Source: Paraburkholderia solisilvae
GTDB lineage: Bacteria > Pseudomonadota > Gammaproteobacteria > Burkholderiales > Burkholderiaceae
Assembly: GCF_902859875.1 (NCBI RefSeq)
Contig: NZ_CADIKF010000015.1
Coordinates: forward strand, 62,001-126,000
DNA length: 64,000 nt
Direction: 5' to 3'
The notes under the pieces were generated by a model that was not told the DNA's origin, did not search any database, and worked only from the letters and a program-made list of their open reading frames with translations. Position numbers and translations under genes: made by a program. Below, one piece after another: positions 53,644 to 63,212 of the stretch (the stretch's first letter is position 1; each line of letters begins with the position of its first letter).

Positions 53644-54960
53644 ATGGACCGAAGCCAGCAGCATTCCGTTTCCGGTACGCCCGACTCCACCAGCGGCCCG
53701 CGCACGACACATTCTGTGCAGCATCGTTTCGACGAAGCCGCGCTGGCCGCGCTCGCGTCGCGCATCAAGACATGGGGGCGCGAGCTGGGTTTCGGCGAGG
53801 TGGGTATCAGCGATACAGACCTCGCGAGTGCCGAAGCCGGCCTCGCCGCATGGCTCGACGCAGGCTGGCACGGCGAGATGGATTATATGGCCAAACATGG
53901 GATGAAACGCGCACGGCCTGCCGAGCTTGTGGCCGGCACGCTACGCGTGATTACCGCCCGTATGGCCTATCTGCCGTCGGCGACAGGGGCCGGAAAGGGC
54001 CTTGAAAGCGGTGCGGCGGGGCAGCTTCGAGAGCGCGACGAGGGCGGCGAGCCGAGCGCTTACGTGCGCGGCCGACAGCTTGCAGGCGTGCCGGATGAGC
54101 ACGACTGGCGCAGCCATGAACACGCGCGCCTCGCGGACCCGGCCGCCGCGGTGGTATCGATCTACGCACGCGGCCGTGACTATCACAAGGTGATGCGCAA
54201 CCGTCTGCAGCAACTCGCGGAGAAGATCGAAGCCGAGGTCGGCGCGTATGGCTTTCGCGTGTTCACCGATTCGGCGCCGGTGCTCGAGGTCGAACTCGCG
54301 CAGAAGGCGGGCGTCGGCTGGCGCGGCAAGCACACGCTGCTGTTGCAGCGCGACGCGGGGTCGCTGTTTTTTCTCGGCGAAATCTATCTCGATCTGCCGC
54401 TGCCGACCGACGCGCAAAGCACGCCTGAGCGCGCGCCGCAGACCGCGGGCGCGCATTGCGGCCATTGCACGCGTTGCATCGACGCGTGCCCGACCGGCGC
54501 GATCGTCGCGCCGTACAAGGTCGATGCGCGGCGCTGCATCTCGTATTTGACGATCGAACTGAAAGGCAGTATTCCCGAGGAATTGCGGCCGCTGATCGGC
54601 AATCGCGTGTACGGCTGCGACGACTGTCAGCTGGTGTGTCCGTGGAACAAGTTCGCGCAGGCCGCGCCGGTCGCGGACTTCGACGTGCGTCACGGGCTCG
54701 ATCGCGCGTCGTTGACCGAACTGTTCAGCTGGAGCGCGGACGATTTCGACACGCGGATGCAGGGCAGCGCGATTCGCCGGATCGGCTACGAATGCTGGTT
54801 GCGCAATCTGGCGGTCGGCATGGGCAATGCGTTGCGCGCCGAGCCGGGCAGTCTCGCGCCGCCCGCGCGCGCAGCGATTGTCGACGCGTTGCGCGAGCGC
54901 GCCGACGACCCGTCGCCGCTCGTGCGCGAACATGTGCAATGGGCGCTCGAAGCGGCGTAG
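53644..54960 (+). CDS. queG: Epoxyqueuosine reductase QueG
   Basis: 438-residue cobalamin and iron-sulfur enzyme that makes queuosine in tRNA. Two 4Fe-4S motifs: CGHCTRCIDACPTGAI and CDDCQLVCPWNKF. Other family blocks: GEVGISDTDLASAEAGLAAWLDAGWHGEMDYM, AVVSIYARGRDYHKVMR, FTDSAPVLEVELAQKAGVGWRGKHTLLL. About residues 112-158 form a Gly/Arg/Glu-rich insert where most QueG proteins have a short loop. The N-terminal 25 residues are also extra. GTG 53641 or ATG 53644 are both possible starts, without a clear Shine-Dalgarno sequence. Confidence 0.93.
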   Translation: MDRSQQHSVSGTPDSTSGPRTTHSVQHRFDEAALAALASRIKTWGRELGFGEVGISDTDLASAEAGLAAWLDAGWHGEMDYMAKHGMKRARPAELVAGTLRVITARMAYLPSATGAGKGLESGAAGQLRERDEGGEPSAYVRGRQLAGVPDEHDWRSHEHARLADPAAAVVSIYARGRDYHKVMRNRLQQLAEKIEAEVGAYGFRVFTDSAPVLEVELAQKAGVGWRGKHTLLLQRDAGSLFFLGEIYLDLPLPTDAQSTPERAPQTAGAHCGHCTRCIDACPTGAIVAPYKVDARRCISYLTIELKGSIPEELRPLIGNRVYGCDDCQLVCPWNKFAQAAPVADFDVRHGLDRASLTELFSWSADDFDTRMQGSAIRRIGYECWLRNLAVGMGNALRAEPGSLAPPARAAIVDALRERADDPSPLVREHVQWALEAA

Positions 54961-55045
54961 AGTGCCGGATGAGCGCCGCGATGGCTGAATGCAGCGGCTG
55001 AAGTGGCGAGCGCCTCGTCGCCGCTATCGGGAGGAAATGTTCATC

Positions 55046-55516
55046 ATGTACAACGCAGTGATCGATGCGCCGTTCGGCAAGATCGGCGTTCGCGCCGAAG
55101 GGGCTTACGTGCGCGAGATTGTTTTTCTGCCGGATACGGTGGCAAGCGTCGAGCCCGACACCGCGCTTGCGAAGGAGGCCGTCGCGCAGCTCCAACGCTA
55201 CCTCGAACACGCGTCGGCGACCTTCGATCTGCCGCTTGCCGGCATCGGCACCGCCTTCCAGCGGCGCGTCTGGCAGGCGATCAGCGCGATCCGGCCCGGC
55301 GTCGTGCTGACCTACGGGCAACTGGCGAAAGAGATCGGCAGCGTGCCGCGCGCGGTGGGCCAGGCGTGCGGATCGAACGCGTTCCCGATCGTGATTCCGT
55401 GTCACCGCGTGGTTGCCTCGGGCGGCATCGGCGGCTTTGCGCATCACGGCGACGACGGGTACTACCGCACGGTCAAGCGCTGGCTGCTTGCGCACGAAGG
55501 CGTGGGCGACGCATGA
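55046..55516 (+). CDS. ogt: Methylated-DNA--protein-cysteine methyltransferase
   Basis: 156-residue suicidal DNA repair protein that removes alkyl groups from O6 of guanine. The acceptor is Cys119 in IPCHRVV; ATP..GQ is ALTYGQLAKEIG; the helix-turn-helix arginine finger region is PRAVGQACGSNAFPIVIPCH. ATG 55046 has GGGAGG 11 bases upstream; ATG 55037 has it two bases upstream, too close. The last bases overlap xerD as ATGA. Confidence 0.93.
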   Translation: MYNAVIDAPFGKIGVRAEGAYVREIVFLPDTVASVEPDTALAKEAVAQLQRYLEHASATFDLPLAGIGTAFQRRVWQAISAIRPGVVLTYGQLAKEIGSVPRAVGQACGSNAFPIVIPCHRVVASGGIGGFAHHGDDGYYRTVKRWLLAHEGVGDA

Positions 55517-56460
55517 GCGACGCTGTCATTTCCGATCCCGCTGGCGCGCCGCCCGCCGCATCGCCTCTTTTCCAGTCGAGCAGCGCATCGATCGATGTGT
55601 TCTGCGACGCGTTGTGGCTCGAACACGGCTTGTCGCGCAATACGCTCGATGCCTACCGGCGCGATCTGCGGCTCTTTGCCGAATGGCTCGCGAGCGCCCG
55701 CGACGCATCGCTCGATACCGCTGGCGAGGCGGATCTCACCGCCTACAGCGCGGTGCGTCAGAAGGACAAGTCGACCTCCGCGAACCGGCGCCTGTCGGTG
55801 TTCCGGCGCTACTACGCGTGGGCCGTGCGCGAGCATCGCGCGGCGACCGATCCGACGCTGCGCATCCGTTCCGCGAAGCAGCCGCCGCGTTTTCCCGCGA
55901 CGTTGACCGAAGCGCAGGTGGAAGCGTTGCTCGGTGCGCCCGATATTGCGACTCCGCTTGGCTTGCGCGACCGCACGATGCTCGAGCTGATGTACGCGAG
56001 CGGCCTGCGCGTCACGGAGCTCGTCACGCTGAAGACGGTCGAGGTCGGCCTGAACGAGGGCGTCGTACGGGTGCTCGGCAAGGGCGCGAAAGAGCGTCTG
56101 ATTCCGTTCGGCGAAGAGGCGCACGGCTGGATCGAGCGGTATCTGCGCGAGTCGCGGCCCGCGTTGCTCGGGCCGCGTTCGGCCGATGCGCTGTTCGTCA
56201 CCGCGCGTGCCGAGGGCATGACGCGCCAGCAGTTCTGGAACATCATCAAACGCCATGCGGCGGCGGCCGGCGTGCATGCGCCGCTGTCGCCGCATACGCT
56301 CAGGCACGCGTTCGCGACGCATTTGCTGAACCACGGCGCGGATTTGCGCGTCGTGCAACTGCTGCTCGGACATACCGATATCTCGACGACGCAGATTTAT
56401 ACGCACGTGGCGCGTGAGCGATTGAAGTCGCTGCATGCGGCGCATCATCCGCGCGGGTGA
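55513..56460 (+). CDS. xerD: Site-specific tyrosine recombinase XerD
   Basis: 315 residues. N-terminal core-binding domain 20-115 and catalytic domain 130-310 with all catalytic residues: Arg166, Lys190, His261, Arg264, His287, Tyr296 (SPHTLRHAFATH and LGHTDISTTQIYTHV). With XerC it resolves chromosome dimers at dif. The start ATG overlaps the ogt stop. The housekeeping context argues against a phage or integron integrase. Confidence 0.95.
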   Translation: MSDAVISDPAGAPPAASPLFQSSSASIDVFCDALWLEHGLSRNTLDAYRRDLRLFAEWLASARDASLDTAGEADLTAYSAVRQKDKSTSANRRLSVFRRYYAWAVREHRAATDPTLRIRSAKQPPRFPATLTEAQVEALLGAPDIATPLGLRDRTMLELMYASGLRVTELVTLKTVEVGLNEGVVRVLGKGAKERLIPFGEEAHGWIERYLRESRPALLGPRSADALFVTARAEGMTRQQFWNIIKRHAAAAGVHAPLSPHTLRHAFATHLLNHGADLRVVQLLLGHTDISTTQIYTHVARERLKSLHAAHHPRG

Positions 56461-56534
56461 TGGGAAGCGCGGGGTTGATGCGAGCGATCGCTGCGCTTGA
56501 GATTTGCGGCGCGGTGAGGGCAAGCACCTTGGCG

Positions 56535-58151
56535 CTACACGAGATCCTTCAGCTTGTGCTTCAGGATCTTGCCGGTCGACGCGGCCGGCAGCGCGTCGAG
56601 CACCCTCACTTCGGCGGGGCGCTTGTACGGCGCGAGGCGCGCACCGCACCATTGGACCAGTTGCGCCGGCGACGTTTGCGCACCGGCCGCGAGTTCGACG
56701 AACGCAACCACGTCCTCATTGCCGTGCGCAGCCGTGCGGCCGATCACCGCCGATTGCACGACATCCGGATGAGCATTGAGTACCTGTTCGACTTCGACCG
56801 GGTACACATTGAAGCCCGAGCGGATGATCAGTTCCTTGCTGCGCCCGACGATATGCAGCGCGCCGTCGCGTTCCTGCCGCACGAGGTCGCCCGTTCTGAG
56901 CCAGCCGTCGCCGGGGAGCGCCGCATTCGTTTGTGCGGCGTTGCGGTAGTACCCGAGCATGACGTTCGGACCGCGTACCCATAGCTCGCCGACTTCGCCG
57001 CGCGCGACATCGGCGCCATCCGGCGACACGAAGCGCACCTCGATGCCCGGAATCGGCGGACCGACCGAGCAGTCGACGCGCGGTGCATCGAGCAGCGTTT
57101 GCGCGACGGTCGGGCTCGTTTCGGTCATGCCGTAGCCGTTGTGCAGGGGGACGCCGTAGACGCTTTCGACGCGCGTCTTGAGCGCCGGATCGAGCGGCGC
57201 GCCGCCTGAATACGCGAAACGTAAACGCGCAGCGGACCAGGCGACGCGCTGCGTGTGCAGATAGTCGAGCAGCTTCGCGTGCATGGCGGGCACACCCTGG
57301 AAGATCGATATGCGTTCTTCCGCGAGCGCGCGGTACACGGCTGGCGGCGCAAAACGCGGCGCGAGCCGCAAGGTCGCGCCCGCATAGAGACTGCCGAGGC
57401 ACACGGAAGCCAGCCCGTACACATGCGAAACCGGCAGGACCGTATAGACGACATCGTCCGGACCGACCCGGCGCAGCGTGCTGGATATGGCCGCAATAAA
57501 GAGCAGATTGCGATGCGACAGCATCACGCCCTTCGGTGCGCCGGTGGTGCCGGTGGTGTAGATCAGCGCGGCGCACTGCCGCTCGCTTGCAGCTTCGACC
57601 GGTTCGGCAGGCGCGCTGGCGTCGCACGTGTATGACCATGCGCCGATGTCCGGCGCAAGCACGGGGGCGGGTTGCGCCGCCGCTTGCGCCGCATGCCCGG
57701 CGGCATCCGGTGACGTTTCGGTTGCGTATGCAACGACACGAGGCCGCGCATGCTCGCGAATAGCATCGAGTTCCGCCGCCGCGAGCCGTGCGTTGCACAG
57801 CAGCGCCCACGCATCGAGTTGCGCCGCCGCAAACAGCAGCACGATTTGCGCGATGCAGTTTTCCGCGACGATCATCACGCGATCGCCGCTGCGCACGCCC
57901 CACTCGCGCAGCAGTGCGGCGACCGCGTGCGACGCGCCGGCGAGTTGCCCGTAGGTGAGCCGCCGCGCGTCTTCGATCAGCGCGAGATGTTGAGGGTCGC
58001 GCGCCGCGCCGCGTGTCGGGATGCCGCCGATGCGCGCCGGCAGCGAGGCGAGCCATGCGGCTGCGCCGACTGCCGTATGCGCGGGTGCGCCGGCGCCGGC
58101 GGCGGGTGTGCCGGATGCGCCGGATGCAGGTGGGTATGACGGATGACTCAA
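56535..58151 (-). CDS. AMP-dependent acyl-CoA synthetase/ligase
   Basis: 538 residues from TTG 58151 (LSHPSYPPASG), which has GAGGGAGAG upstream. ATP-binding P-loop YTTGTTGAPKGVMLSHRN, then YGMTETSP, DGWLRTGDLV, the hinge and C-terminal lysine in PAASTGKILKHKL. It activates a carboxylate (fatty or aromatic acid) to its CoA ester; substrate not deducible. The N-terminal Ala/Gly/Pro-rich segment is unusual. The start is divergent from ybaK. Confidence 0.9.
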   Translation of the reverse strand: MSHPSYPPASGASGTPAAGAGAPAHTAVGAAAWLASLPARIGGIPTRGAARDPQHLALIEDARRLTYGQLAGASHAVAALLREWGVRSGDRVMIVAENCIAQIVLLFAAAQLDAWALLCNARLAAAELDAIREHARPRVVAYATETSPDAAGHAAQAAAQPAPVLAPDIGAWSYTCDASAPAEPVEAASERQCAALIYTTGTTGAPKGVMLSHRNLLFIAAISSTLRRVGPDDVVYTVLPVSHVYGLASVCLGSLYAGATLRLAPRFAPPAVYRALAEERISIFQGVPAMHAKLLDYLHTQRVAWSAARLRFAYSGGAPLDPALKTRVESVYGVPLHNGYGMTETSPTVAQTLLDAPRVDCSVGPPIPGIEVRFVSPDGADVARGEVGELWVRGPNVMLGYYRNAAQTNAALPGDGWLRTGDLVRQERDGALHIVGRSKELIIRSGFNVYPVEVEQVLNAHPDVVQSAVIGRTAAHGNEDVVAFVELAAGAQTSPAQLVQWCGARLAPYKRPAEVRVLDALPAASTGKILKHKLKDLV

Positions 58152-58297
58152 TGCACTCTCCCTCGCAACCCATACGGCGGGCGGCGCCTCTTGCTGACCT
58201 TGCTGACTCGCGAACGATCGTGCCACAGGCATCGAGCCCGCACAATTGGCCGTTCGGCAGATGGCGCGCGACAGGCCGCGGACATTACAATGCGCCG

Positions 58298-58789
58298 ATG
58301 AGTAAATCCAGACACGTTTCCGAGACGCCCGCGACGCAGTTTCTGCGACGTCACGGCATTGCATTCGGCGAGCATCCGTATGACTACGTCGAGCATGGCG
58401 GCACCGAGGAATCGGCGCGCCAGCTCGGTGTAGACGAACATCACGTGGTGAAGACGCTCGTGATGGAAGACGAACATGCGAAGCCGCTGATCGTTCTGAT
58501 GCACGGCGATTGCACGGTGTCGACCAAGAACCTTGCGCGGCAGATCGGCGCAAAGCGCGTCGAGCCCTGCAAGCCGGAGGTTGCGAACCGGCATTCGGGG
58601 TATCTGATCGGCGGGACGTCGCCGTTTGGCACGCGCAAGACCGTGCCGGTCTACGTCGAATCGAGCATTCTGGAACTGGACCGCATATGGATCAACGGCG
58701 GGCGGCGCGGCTTTCTCGTCAGTATCGTGCCTTCGGTGGTAACGAGCCTGCTCAACGCGCAGCCGGTGCAGTGTGCGAGCGTTGAATGA
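58298..58789 (+). CDS. ybaK: Cys-tRNA(Pro)/Cys-tRNA(Cys) deacylase YbaK
   Basis: 163-residue aminoacyl-tRNA editing protein: VSETPATQFLRRHGIAFGEHPYDYVEHGGTEESARQLGV, then HHVVKTLVMEDEHAKPLIVLMHGDCTVSTKNLARQIGAKRVEPCKPEVANRHSGYLIGGTSPFGTRKTVPVYVE, a full YbaK domain with the TSPFG loop. It removes cysteine or other wrong amino acids from tRNA(Pro). Start ATG 58298, no clear Shine-Dalgarno sequence. Confidence 0.93.
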   Translation: MSKSRHVSETPATQFLRRHGIAFGEHPYDYVEHGGTEESARQLGVDEHHVVKTLVMEDEHAKPLIVLMHGDCTVSTKNLARQIGAKRVEPCKPEVANRHSGYLIGGTSPFGTRKTVPVYVESSILELDRIWINGGRRGFLVSIVPSVVTSLLNAQPVQCASVE

Positions 58790-59110
58790 GTATTGCACCG
58801 CGTGCGCTGCGTGCGCATCGCCGGGGCCGGCCCGTCGCGGCAGTTGCCGAGGGTGGTGAGCAGGCTGGCATGCGGTTGTTGTGCAGCTCGCGGGCGCGGT
58901 TCGTCCGGGCTTTGCCAGGTGCGATCGCGCAGACTGCCGAGGGCGGCTTCGGTAGAATGTGCGCCGTCGTGGATGCACAGCGGCGCACGGTAGATGGCCG
59001 GCGCAGCGCGTGCAGGAGCGTACATGGCGCGTACGTCTCGCCTGCCGGTCGATTATGTGTAGCGGCAGGCATCCGCTATCGCGCTTTTTGATACCTATAA
59101 GAGTTTCGAC
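58790..59110. other. Intergenic region between ybaK and plsY
   Basis: 321 bases of typical GC content, no credible gene, no strong dyad or repeat. The promoter of plsY should lie here; no consensus boxes stand out. Confidence 0.5.
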
Positions 59111-59755
59111 ATGGAAAACCTGATTGTCGCGGTCGTGGCCTATCTGATCGGATCGGTGTCGTTTGCCGTGATCGTGAGCGCGGCGATGGGGCTTGCCGAT
59201 CCCCGTTCGTACGGGTCCGGCAATCCGGGCGCGACCAACGTGCTGCGTACCGGCAACAGGAAGGCCGCGGTCCTGACGCTGATCGGCGACGCGCTGAAGG
59301 GCTGGGTGCCGGTATGGTTCGTCGATCATTTCGGCGCACGCTACGGTCTGGACGAGACGTCCGTGGCGATTGCCGCGATCGCCGTATTTCTCGGCCATCT
59401 GTACCCGGTGTTTTTCCGCTTCAAGGGCGGCAAGGGTGTGGCAACCGCCGCGGGCGTGCTGCTCGCGATCAATCCGGTGCTCGGCATCGCAACCGTGCTG
59501 ACCTGGCTGATCGTTGCTTTCTTCACGCGTTATTCGTCGCTCGCCGCGATTTGCGCCGCGATTTTCGCGCCGCTTTTCGACGGCTTTCTGTTCGGCGCAA
59601 ATGTGGTCGCGCTGGCGATCGTCGCGATGAGCGCGCTGCTGATCTGGCGCCACCGCGGGAATATTGCGAAGCTGGTGGCGGGACAGGAGAGCCGGATCGG
59701 CGACAAGAAGAAACAGGCGGAAGGGGCGGCCGGCGGCGCGGACCCCAAGCGTTGA
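59111..59755 (+). CDS. plsY: Glycerol-3-phosphate acyltransferase PlsY
   Basis: 214-residue inner-membrane enzyme that acylates glycerol 3-phosphate from acyl-phosphate, the first step of phospholipid synthesis in this pathway. Five hydrophobic helices; the three family motifs are present: [30 protein letters not shown], and [21 protein letters not shown]. The C-terminal hydrophilic tail (residues 195-214) is a little long. Start ATG 59111. Confidence 0.95.
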   Translation: MENLIVAVVAYLIGSVSFAVIVSAAMGLADPRSYGSGNPGATNVLRTGNRKAAVLTLIGDALKGWVPVWFVDHFGARYGLDETSVAIAAIAVFLGHLYPVFFRFKGGKGVATAAGVLLAINPVLGIATVLTWLIVAFFTRYSSLAAICAAIFAPLFDGFLFGANVVALAIVAMSALLIWRHRGNIAKLVAGQESRIGDKKKQAEGAAGGADPKR

Positions 59756-59907
59756 TTACACAAAACGGGCCGCGTGGAGCGGGCTGCAGAAGCACCGGCA
59801 CAGCCGCACACCGATGGCACAAGCGAGCCCGGGCCGCCGGGCGTACCATCAGCGCCGCGCGTGACGCGTGAATGCCGTCCCGCGCAACTTTCCGCGACTT
59901 CGGCCGC

Positions 59908-60393
59908 TCAGTCCCTGAAGTTGTTGAAATCGAGCGGCGTGTCGGTCACTTCCTTACGCAGCATCGCGATCACGCTTTGCAGATCGTCGCGTTTTGTGCC
60001 GGCCACGCGCACCGCGTCGCCCTGAATGCTCGCCTGCACCTTGATCTTGCTGTCCTTCACGAGTCTGACGATCTTCTTTGAGAGATCGCCCGATACCCCT
60101 TTCTTGATCGTGACGACCTGCTTGACCTTGTCGCCGCCGATTTTCTCGATCTTGCCGTAGTCGAGAAAGCGCACATCCACGCTGCGCTTCGCCATTTTGC
60201 CGAGCAGCACGTCTTTTACCTGGCCGAGTTTGAACTCGTCGTCGGCATAGGCCGTCAGCTCGCGCTCCTTCTGCTCGACACGAGCATCCGATCCCTTGAA
60301 ATCGAAGCGCGTCGAAATTTCCTTGTTCGACTGCTCGATCGCATTCTTCACCTCAACCATATTGGCTTCGCAGACGACGTCGAACGATGGCAT
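59908..60393 (-). CDS. yajQ: YajQ family nucleotide-binding protein
   Basis: 161 residues, typical Yaj[35 protein letters not shown], then [19 protein letters not shown] and [10 protein letters not shown] at the C-terminus. In Xanthomonas and Pseudomonas this family binds cyclic di-GMP and affects transcription. Start ATG 60393 has GGGAGAAAGAG upstream; the longer frame is not used. Confidence 0.95.
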   Translation of the reverse strand: MPSFDVVCEANMVEVKNAIEQSNKEISTRFDFKGSDARVEQKERELTAYADDEFKLGQVKDVLLGKMAKRSVDVRFLDYGKIEKIGGDKVKQVVTIKKGVSGDLSKKIVRLVKDSKIKVQASIQGDAVRVAGTKRDDLQSVIAMLRKEVTDTPLDFNNFRD

Positions 60394-60600
60394 CTCTTTC
60401 TCCCATAGTGCCGCAGTGCCGCGTAGGGCGCCCGCCGGGCGCGCACGATGCACTCGCTATAATCATGAACCGGTGTCATTTTACCGACGCCATTTCGTTT
60501 GCCCAAGGTTTGTACGTCGCCGGTGCGGCTTTTGCGTTTCGCGCGACCGCGCCGCCGTTTCACCTGAAGCCAGTCCAATACCTTGCCGATTTTCTCCCCG

Positions 60601-61659
60601 ATGTCTGAAGCCGAGCCCATTTCGTTTATTGCCGACTACCCGTTGCGCGCGCATAACACGTTCGGTTTCGACGTGCGTGCGCAGCTTGCGTGCCGGATCG
60701 AACGGGACGAGCAGCTGCTTGCGGCGGTGCGCGACCCGCGCGCGGCCGGGTTGCCAAGGCTCGTGCTGGGTGGCGGCAGCAACATCGTGCTCACGCGCGA
60801 CTTTGCCGGGCTCGTGCTGCTGGTCGCGCTGCGCGGCCGGCGCATCGCGCGCGAAGACGGCGACGCGTGGTACGTCGAGGCGGCCGCCGGCGAAAACTGG
60901 CACGAATTTGTCGCGTGGACGCTTGCGCAGGGCCTGCCGGGTCTCGAGAATCTCGCGCTGATTCCCGGCACCGTGGGCGCGGCGCCGATCCAGAACATCG
61001 GCGCATACGGGCTCGAGATGGCGGAACGCTTCGCTTCGCTGCGTGCAGTGGAGCTCGCGACGGGCGAAACCGTCGAGCTCGATGCCAGCGCGTGCCGGTT
61101 CGGCTATCGCGACAGCGTCTTCAAGCGGGAAGGGCGCGACCGTTTCGTGATCACGTCGGTGACCTTCAGGCTGCCGAAAGCGTGGACGCCGCGCGCCGGC
61201 TATGCGGATGTCGCGCGTGAGCTGGCCGCCCGCCGCCACGGCGACGGTAATGGCAGCGTGGACGCCGCGCCGAGCGCGCAGGCCATCTTCGATGCGGTGG
61301 TCGGCGTGCGCCGCGCAAAGCTGCCGGACCCGCTTGCGCTCGGCAACGCCGGGAGTTTCTTCAAGAATCCGTTGGTGGACGCCGCCCAGTTCGATGCATT
61401 GCGGCAGCGGGAACCGCAGGTGGTGTCGTATGCGCAACCCGATGGGCGCGTCAAGCTGGCGGCCGGCTGGCTGATCGATCGCTGCGGGTGGAAGGGCCGC
61501 GCGCTGGGCGCGGCGGCCGTCCATGACCGGCAGGCGCTGGTGCTCGTCAATCGCGGCGGTGCGACGGGCGCTGACGTGCTCGCGCTCGCCACGGCGATTC
61601 AGCGTGATGTCGCCGCGCGTTTCGGCGTCGACCTCGAGCCTGAACCGATCTTTCTTTGA
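60601..61659 (+). CDS. murB: UDP-N-acetylenolpyruvoylglucosamine reductase MurB
   Basis: 352-residue FAD enzyme of peptidoglycan precursor synthesis. FAD-binding [14 protein letters not shown]; the substrate segment [17 protein letters not shown]; the catalytic serine in [14 protein letters not shown] and the Glu-containing C-terminal LEPEPIFL. The loop [22 protein letters not shown] is slightly long. ATG 60601 (MSEAEPISF) preferred over an in-frame ATG six codons upstream. A strong terminator hairpin follows. Confidence 0.94.
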   Translation: MSEAEPISFIADYPLRAHNTFGFDVRAQLACRIERDEQLLAAVRDPRAAGLPRLVLGGGSNIVLTRDFAGLVLLVALRGRRIAREDGDAWYVEAAAGENWHEFVAWTLAQGLPGLENLALIPGTVGAAPIQNIGAYGLEMAERFASLRAVELATGETVELDASACRFGYRDSVFKREGRDRFVITSVTFRLPKAWTPRAGYADVARELAARRHGDGNGSVDAAPSAQAIFDAVVGVRRAKLPDPLALGNAGSFFKNPLVDAAQFDALRQREPQVVSYAQPDGRVKLAAGWLIDRCGWKGRALGAAAVHDRQALVLVNRGGATGADVLALATAIQRDVAARFGVDLEPEPIFL

Positions 61660-61727
61660 ATCTCGGGATTCGCGTCGGCGGACTGCAGTCCGTCCGCAGA
61701 ATCGGCAATCGCAGGAGCGGCATTAAA

Positions 61728-61763
61728 AAAGCGCCGGTGCACGTGTTCGTGCACCGGCGCTTT
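61728..61763. terminator. Bidirectional intrinsic terminator between murB and argG
   Basis: AAAGCGCCGGTGCACG (61728-61743) pairs perfectly with CGTGCACCGGCGCTTT (61748-61763) around TGTT, flanked by AAAAAA on the left and TTT on the right, so it works for both converging genes. Confidence 0.9.
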
Positions 61764-61789
61764 CGTTGCGGCTAGTCCGCGCGCGATGC

Positions 61790-63019
61790 TTACGATCCGC
61801 GCTGACGGCGAGCGTTTTCCGCAATCCGCATCCGCAGCGCATTCAGCTTGATAAAGCCGCCGGCGTCCGCCTGGTTGTACGCGCCGCCGTCGTCGTCGAA
61901 GGTGGCGATGGTCTTGTCGAACAGCGTTTCCTTCGAATCGCGCGCCACGACCGACACGCTGCCCTTGTACAGCTTCACGCGCACCCAGCCGTTGACCTTT
62001 TCCTGCGTGTGGTCGATCAGCACCTGGATCGCGCGGCGCTCCGGGCTCCACCAGTAGCCGTTGTAGATCAGCGATGCGTAGCGCGCCATCAGGTCGTCCT
62101 TCAGGTGCGCGACTTCGCGATCGAGCGTGATCGACTCGATGCCGCGGTGCGCCTTCAGCATGGTTGTGCCGCCCGGCGTTTCGTAGCAGCCGCGCGACTT
62201 CATGCCGACATAGCGGTTCTCGACCAGATCGAGGCGGCCGATGCCATGCTTGCCGCCGAGGCGGTTCAGTTCGGTCAGCATCGCGGCCGGCGACAGGCGC
62301 TTGCCGTTCAGCGCGACCGGATCGCCATGCTCGTACTCGATATCGACGTACTCCGGCTGATCCGGCGCCGCTTCCGGCGACACGGTCCAGCGCCACATAT
62401 CAGCCTCGGCTTCGGCCTTCGGATCTTCGAGGTGACGGCCTTCGAACGAGATATGCAGCAGGTTCGCGTCCATCGAGTACGGCGCGCCGCCTTGCTTGTG
62501 CTTCATCTCGATCGGAATGCCGGCCTTTTCCGCGTACGCGAGCAGCTTCTCGCGCGACAGCAGGTTCCATTCGCGCCACGGCGCGATCACCTTGATGCCG
62601 GGCTCGAGCGCGTAGTAGCCGAGTTCGAAGCGGACCTGGTCGTTGCCCTTGCCGGTCGCGCCGTGCGACACCGCCTGGGCGCCGGTGGCGTGCGCGATTT
62701 CGATCTGGCGTTTCGCGATCAGCGGGCGGGCGATCGACGTGCCCAGCAGATATTCGCCTTCGTAAATCGTATTGGCGCGGAACATCGGGAACACGAAGTC
62801 GCGCACGAATTCTTCGCGCAGGTCTTCGATATAGATGTTTTCCTGCTTGATGCCGAGTTGCAGCGCCTTCTTGCGCGCCGGTTCCAGCTCCTCGCCCTGA
62901 CCGATATCGGCCGTGAAGGTGACGACTTCGGCGTCGTAGTTGTCCTGCAACCACTTCAGGATGACGGAGGTGTCGAGGCCGCCCGAATAGGCGAGCACGA
63001 CTTTCTTGATATCGCTCAT
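61790..63019 (-). CDS. argG: Argininosuccinate synthase
   Basis: 409 residues that join citrulline and aspartate using ATP. The PP-loop is AYSGGLDTS (10-18); [18 protein letters not shown] and [13 protein letters not shown] are family blocks for the aspartate and citrulline sites. Length is normal. The gene reads in the same direction as argF, with 193 bases between, containing no gene. Confidence 0.97.
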   Translation of the reverse strand: MSDIKKVVLAYSGGLDTSVILKWLQDNYDAEVVTFTADIGQGEELEPARKKALQLGIKQENIYIEDLREEFVRDFVFPMFRANTIYEGEYLLGTSIARPLIAKRQIEIAHATGAQAVSHGATGKGNDQVRFELGYYALEPGIKVIAPWREWNLLSREKLLAYAEKAGIPIEMKHKQGGAPYSMDANLLHISFEGRHLEDPKAEAEADMWRWTVSPEAAPDQPEYVDIEYEHGDPVALNGKRLSPAAMLTELNRLGGKHGIGRLDLVENRYVGMKSRGCYETPGGTTMLKAHRGIESITLDREVAHLKDDLMARYASLIYNGYWWSPERRAIQVLIDHTQEKVNGWVRVKLYKGSVSVVARDSKETLFDKTIATFDDDGGAYNQADAGGFIKLNALRMRIAENARRQRGS

Positions 63020-63212
63020 GATGGACTCGTAGCTGGAAGACTAGTGCGCGCCGGCGGCCCCGGTGCGCGGAAAAACGCTATTTTGACACTAAACTGCCTC
63101 GCATCCCGCGTTTTGGAGAGGGCGGCGGGCATGGGCAGACCTTGGACGCCCATCAGGCGCACGACGCGCACCCGTTGCGGCGGGCGCGCCCCGATCTCGC
63201 CGCGGGCGCTGC

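Noticed and set aside
55513..56460. Tyrosine recombinase as an integrase marking a genomic island
   Set aside because: The sequence and length fit XerD, neighbours are housekeeping genes, and no attachment-site repeats or tRNA gene were seen.
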